Positions 60,901-64,000 of a stretch of DNA of 64,000 nucleotides are shown in pieces. The position numbers and the translations under genes were made by a program. The DNA comes from Pachypanchax playfairii (lineage: Eukaryota; Chordata; Actinopteri; Cyprinodontiformes; Aplocheilidae), in NCBI GenBank assembly GCA_006937955.1, contig SSNP01000040.1, forward strand, positions 2,196,051 through 2,260,050, written 5' to 3'. Within the stretch, counting starts at the first letter, position 1. Each line of letters begins with the position of its first letter. Below the pieces are notes generated by a model. The model was not told the DNA's origin. It was given only the letters and a program-made list of their open reading frames with translations, and searched no databases.

Positions 60901-63403
60901 TTAGCTTTGTTTCTGTTTTTGTCTGATTTGGTGAATGACCTTTAAATCATTCAGTGATATTTGTCTGTGTTTTTGTTGTTTCCAGCTCAGGCAGCTGTAA
61001 GCCAAGTCAGTCAAGCAGTGTTGAACCAAGATGAAGCGGCCCTGCTGGCTGCACTCAGACTGGAAGCTCTGGCCTTGTTGGGAGTCCAAGAGTCCAACTG
61101 TCGCTGGTACCTGGAACATTTTGCAACATACAACCAACATAAATCGAAGGTAAACAGAATCAAAATGCTCTTCATCAAGTCTCAGAAGAAGGAATTTTTT
61201 TTGAAGCAGTATTTTTTATTCTTATTTGAAAGTTGTGCTGTAATTCTTACCAGGTTATTTACAGCCACAACATTAAAACCACTGACTGGTGGAATGAATA
61301 ACTTGGATGCCATTAAATTGATATATTGCTGTATTTATTTGTACAATATAAATGTTATTCCAGACCAGTTAAATATTTGTTATTCTTATTCTTACTTTAA
61401 TTTATCGTCTGCGCTCCAAGACAAATTCCTTTTATTATGCAAATAATACTTGACAATAAAATAGATTCTGATTCCAAATGACAATCACTGATTTACAGAT
61501 GAAGATGTCTTCAATAGTTTTAACTAATCTAAAAAAATGACCCAGGAAATAACCAGTGCATTGATATGGCCTCCAAATGCTCTACATCCTAATATAACCC
61601 ACACCAACTGTACACAGAATCACCCCATAGAGGTGTTTGGTCAAACATGAAGCAGAGCAGACTGTTGGTTTAAATGTTGTTACTGATCAGTGTTCAATAA
61701 GATAAAAAGACCCAAAAACTGTTTTTTTTTTTTAGGAATTAATCAACATTTACATGTTTTAGACACTCTCATTTCTAAATGAAGTCATTTGTCATATTTT
61801 AGTACATGTGACAAATTCTCATTATGAATGTGTTAGGATGCGCGTTGGTACATGTGTTGCTATGTGGTACATGTGTTATATGGTACAAGTATTGATACAT
61901 GGTATACGTGTTGGTACATGTTGTCTTTTCAGTGTTCATACTGAAAACAGATTAAACAGAACCTGACAAGTTCTACGTGTACAGAAACAAAACCCGTGTT
62001 AAAACAAATTTTTAATATTTACATTCTGTTTTGATATTGAAACATTGACGAGGTCTTATTGGCTCACAGGATGGAGGGCGGCCTGTAGCCATGAGCAAAG
62101 AGGAGATTCAGAGGATCGTCAGCTCCTGTAATGACTTCGCTGAAGCAGAAAAACGAAGTAAGCACTATTTGGAACTTCATGTATGTTTAGTGATCACATA
62201 TAGTATTACTATTGTCACGGCTACTAATAAGTACCACTTCTGATAAATATTTGGTGTAAAGTTTCCCAACCTATGCATCATTTGTTTGATTAAAACCTTT
62301 TTCTGAATAGAACTGGAGGCAGTTGCTCGGATCAACACGGCCATTCGTCTTGGTAACGCTGTGGAGACGGTGGAGGAGCTAACGAAGCCTGAAGCAAAGC
62401 TGCCAATCGTTTATCAAACCGCTGCCAATCTTTACCAGAGCGAGCTTTTCAGTTTGCAGCTACAAGGAGGACGAGTGAGACTTCTATCTTTTTCTTTTGT
62501 TAATCAGAAGCACAAAATATACAAAAGCTTAATGTTACAACTTTATATTTATTAGTCTGGACTGAGTCACGAGGAACTCAGCGTAGCTGTGGAGATGCTG
62601 TCAGCTGTAGCGGTGCTGAACGAGGTGCTGGACACCAAGGACCCACAGGCTGTTATTGAACAGCTAACAGACTCTCCTCTGGGTTTTACCAATATAGACC
62701 ACGACAACCTCAACAGGTATAAAAGCTGTTGGACAGATGGGAAGGAAATAATGAAATAAAATCAGTTTTAACTGTCATCAAAAGCATTTTAAGGAATAAA
62801 AATGCAAAAGTTTTATCACCAAGTCACCCCGTTTTGCTGTCTCCACTAGACTTTCTATCTACCTGCATGTGCTTTGCTCAGAGTAAAGTCTTGTTTAGTG
62901 TTTATTTGGATATGATGCCATCAAATTTTTACCACTGCACAACTCTTTTCTTCAGGTACGCTGACATGCTCATTAAAGAGCGAGAGGAGACACTCGCCAG
63001 GGGCCAAGAGTTTCTCACTTGGAACGATGTCCAGAAATCCATCGACACAGTCAACATTCAGGTCCACGAGGAGCATGAACGTAAGGACAGTTTGCACAAT
63101 TAATGTTGTCATTTACATTTTTAACAATACTTTGTTCTGTACAGCAAATAACTGCAGAATCAGTGAAACATTCCTTCAGTTCCAACTCATCTGGGATTCA
63201 TTTTGACTTGTCTGACATCTATTTGTCCTCTACTTCCAGGGATCATAGCTATAGCTGAGATCAATGAGGCACTTAACTCAGGTGATCCTCAGCAGACGCT
63301 TGCAGCTCTTCTTCTACCTACAGCCAAACTGTCTGGTGTGAATTCAGCCACAGCCAAGCACTACCACGATATCCTGCAGTACACAAAACAACTTCTCTGC
63401 CAG
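42902..63403 (+). CDS. iqgap2: Ras GTPase-activating-like protein IQGAP2 (5' part of gene)
   Basis: Fifteen coding exons in consistent phase: 42902-42947 (ATG), 45303-45402, 52232-52388, 52738-52815, 55708-55784, 58594-58661, 59621-59734, 59852-60030, 60721-60808, 60986-61149, 62070-62157, 62311-62474, 62556-62716, 62956-63080 and 63240-63403. They encode 591 residues; the IQ motifs, the GAP-related domain and the C-terminus lie right of the window. IQGAPs are cytoskeletal scaffolds that bind actin, calmodulin and Rac/Cdc42. Residues about 40-160 form the calponin-homology actin-binding domain (IAYEYLCHLEEAKRW, FRHTDNTVQWLRAMESVGLP, IFYPETTDVYDRKNMPKVVY). The IQGAP repeats follow (HAAVIAINEAIEKG and similar). 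Of two overlapping ATGs, the one at 42902 is in the frame giving MYHEET..KPRYG, which fits the IQGAP2 N-terminus. Confidence 0.95.
44042..44640 (-). mobile_element. Tc1-like transposon relic, internally deleted
   Basis: The left end reads TACAGTCATGGACCAAAGTT, the typical TA-flanked end of a common fish Tc1 family. After a poly(T) run, the sequence corresponds on the minus strand to the N-terminal transposase region and its 5' leader (GCATCACCCTCCTTTTAACA, then TGATCTCCAGCC). Most of the catalytic region is missing, so it cannot encode a transposase. It lies in iqgap2 intron 1. Confidence 0.65.
44229..44252. repeat. Poly(T) run
   Basis: Uninterrupted T run inside the first Tc1-like relic. 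Confidence 0.9.
44690..44990 (-). mobile_element. Second Tc1-like transposase fragment
   Basis: On the minus strand it parallels the same transposase region as the preceding fragment and extends further into it (CTGAGGACCAGACTAAAGTC, CATGAATCTCCTTTCAGATT). Both carry a shared block, ACACCAGACC.TCTTCC.. on the plus strand. The reading frame is broken. Confidence 0.55.
46499..47089. mobile_element. Non-autonomous element with TTAA target site and inverted ends
   Basis: The left end reads TTAAAGAGGTCCTTCCATTA and the right end, reverse-complemented, reads TTAAAGAGGCCATTTCATAC. The ends are thus inverted repeats flanked by TTAA, as left by piggyBac- or Kolobok-type transposases. There is no coding capacity in the 591 bases. 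The interior is markedly richer in GC and CpG than the surrounding iqgap2 intron. Confidence 0.6.
48150..48385 (+). mobile_element. tRNA-derived SINE copy, plus orientation
   Basis: The head has an A-box-like TAGCCTATTGG (about 48170) and a B box GGTTCGATCCC (about 48212). The body contains TCCTTGGGCAAGATACTGAA, and the tail reads GGATCAGTAAAGCATAAATA. It shares head, body and tail with the copy at 28.02-28.22 kb. Confidence 0.7.
49020..49320 (+). repeat. Degenerate interspersed repeat, class unknown
   Basis: Phrases such as GTTTAATTAGAAGCCAGTAAAG, cut here to the part AGAAGCCAGTAAAGAGATGC, then GACTGCAGAG and GTTACAATAGCTC resemble a repeat I know from many fish genomes. I cannot assign its class or ends. 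Confidence 0.35.
50372..50860. mobile_element. Non-autonomous hAT-like transposon
   Basis: The left end CAGTGTTGGGAAT and the reverse complement of the right end, CAGTGTTTGGAAT, are inverted repeats differing at one base. The flanking eight bases are GCCATTAA (50364-50371) and GCCATTCA (50861-50868), an 8-bp target duplication with one difference, as hAT transposases make. The 489-base element has no transposase. The interior carries internal TAGTTAC/GTAACTA-type repeats and a tRNA-like unit. Confidence 0.75.
50576..50644 (-). ncRNA. tRNA-like (Glu-type) pseudogene with intact pol III boxes
   Basis: On the minus strand, an A box TAGTTTAGTGG (50635-50625) and a perfect B box GGTTCGATTCC (50597-50587) are spaced almost as in a tRNA gene. 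The acceptor and anticodon stems pair poorly, and the loop shows CTC where a Glu anticodon would sit. It is therefore more likely a tRNA-derived unit than a working tRNA gene. It lies wholly inside the hAT-like element. Confidence 0.5.
52816..55707 (+). other. iqgap2 intron (2.9 kb)
   Basis: No exon was seen. A pair of inverted related segments near 53.93-54.12 kb and a GC-richer piece at about 55.06-55.4 kb may be repeat remnants. Confidence 0.4.
57110..57156. repeat. Poly(G) tract with ten-base assembly gap
   Basis: Long G runs on both sides of ten Ns (57131-57140). The gap size is a placeholder, so the true tract length is unknown. Confidence 0.95.
57380..58330 (-). mobile_element. Degenerate non-LTR retrotransposon (LINE) reverse transcriptase
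   Basis: Translated on the minus strand in broken frames, it shows the order expected of a fish LINE ORF2. First a stretch like PTKPFCTYNKLWFTPKLSQL, then FKRQKARKAPSLDA (the RK.PGPD region), then TGNPQGCVLTPL (the TG.PQG.VLSP.L motif) and AYRQDVDQLV. Stops and frame shifts make it inactive. The exact clade (L2, Rex or CR1-like) is not determined. Confidence 0.7.
58037..58095. repeat. 23-base tandem repeat
   Basis: About two and a half identical units beginning GTAGCACTACTACAAACTAC, at the upstream part of the LINE relic. Confidence 0.85.
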
Positions 63404-63651
63404 GTAAAACGACGATATGACAAACTGTCGACTGATTATATTCTAGACATTTGTTGAAAATGTACTTAGTTTTATCAGTGTTTTACAACAGCATGCTTAT
63501 CATGAATAAACCTTTATTGATTGTGCAGTGGTCACATGCTTTACAAAGACTTGAAGATGTTTGTTGTATTGAAACTAACAGGTTGTCCTGGAAGTCTCTC
63601 GCCTCCTCATGGTGTTTTTAATACTGGAAATCTGTGTAAGAACATCAAGTC
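63404..63651. other. iqgap2 intron and 3' UTR of the nested receptor gene
   Basis: Minus-strand AATAAA at 63513-63518 lies about 135 bases past the receptor stop codon and is a good poly(A) signal for it. No further iqgap2 exon was seen. Confidence 0.5.
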
Positions 63652-64000
63652 TTATGTAAGAACAGTTGGTCTCTGAAGATTCTTGTGCAGGGAGATGAAT
63701 TGTAGCTCTGAGTTTGCAGTCTTAGAGAGGAGCATGCAAAGGAAGGGATCCAGACAGCTGTGAAAACAGCAGAGACAGACTGCTAATCTGTAATATCCAT
63801 ACAGTTTGTCATCCCCACTGGAAAACAGGAGGATGTAGTGAGCTATATGCAGGGCGCCACTGGGCAAGAAACACACTACAAAGATGATGAAAACCAGAGT
63901 GCTTGCCCTGATGAATGGCCTCCAGTCACACGCACTTTGTCCCAGGTGGTAAACTATTGCCGTGTGGGTGTAAATACAAATGCTGAAGGGAAGTAAGAAG
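63652..64000 (-). CDS. f2rl2: Protease-activated-receptor-like GPCR (3' part), probably F2RL2
   Basis: A single open frame runs from the window edge to a TAA at 63654-63652, 115 residues, with the 5' part outside. It covers the end of helix 5, the third intracellular loop, helix 6 (VFIIFVVCFLPSGALHIAHY), the third extracellular loop, helix 7 (YRLAVCLCCFHSCLDPFLC) and a short tail. The F..CF.PS helix 6 with the following HY, and DPxxx in place of NPxxY in helix 7, fit class A protease-activated receptors. In human, F2RL2 (PAR3) is nested antisense inside IQGAP2, the same arrangement as here. The family call is firm; the exact member is inferred from position. Confidence 0.75.
   Translation of the reverse strand, partial: FLLPFSICIYTHTAIVYHLGQSACDWRPFIRASTLVFIIFVVCFLPSGALHIAHYILLFSSGDDKLYGYYRLAVCLCCFHSCLDPFLCMLLSKTANSELQFISLHKNLQRPTVLT

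Overview
The window is a piece of a teleost fish nuclear genome. The genes have many short exons joined by GT-AG introns. The non-coding DNA is AT-rich, with long (CA)n, (TCCA)n and (TA)n microsatellites and relics of Tc1/mariner, hAT-like, TTAA-specific, LINE and tRNA-derived SINE elements. The gene order ANKDD1B - POC5 - SV2C - IQGAP2, with a protease-activated-receptor gene nested inside IQGAP2, matches human 5q13.3. The order therefore supports each family call. I cannot name the species.

Layout. Positions 148-2134 (+) carry the last eight coding exons of ankdd1b (ankyrin repeats, then a death domain). Positions 2553-9962 (-) carry complete poc5, twelve coding exons and 565 residues, meeting ankdd1b tail to tail. 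Positions 9963-21743 are mostly non-coding. They hold a likely poc5 promoter (RFX X-box plus CCAAT box near 10.7 kb), one unassigned cysteine-rich exon-like ORF on the minus strand (13770-14000), a near-consensus RE1/NRSE silencer site (16335-16355), a candidate sv2c promoter and first exon (about 16.9 kb), and three long microsatellites. Positions 21744-39267 (+) carry the coding part of sv2c, twelve coding exons and 733 residues, with a probable 3' UTR to about 41.6 kb. Positions 42902-63403 (+) carry the first 15 coding exons of iqgap2 (591 residues: calponin-homology domain and the start of the IQGAP repeats). The gene continues past the window. Positions 63652-64000 (-) hold the 3' part of a PAR-type GPCR gene inside the next iqgap2 intron, probably f2rl2.

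I joined every coding exon by hand with consistent phases. No stop or frameshift interrupts poc5, sv2c or the visible parts of ankdd1b and iqgap2. The genes do not form an operon-like unit. They are an old syntenic block: a centriole scaffold gene, a synaptic-vesicle transporter-like gene, a cytoskeletal scaffold gene and a GPCR gene.

I found no clearly new biological system. The observations most worth following up are the RE1 site upstream of sv2c, the X-box upstream of poc5, a non-autonomous hAT-like element carrying a tRNA-like unit with intact pol III boxes, and the orphan cysteine-rich exon.
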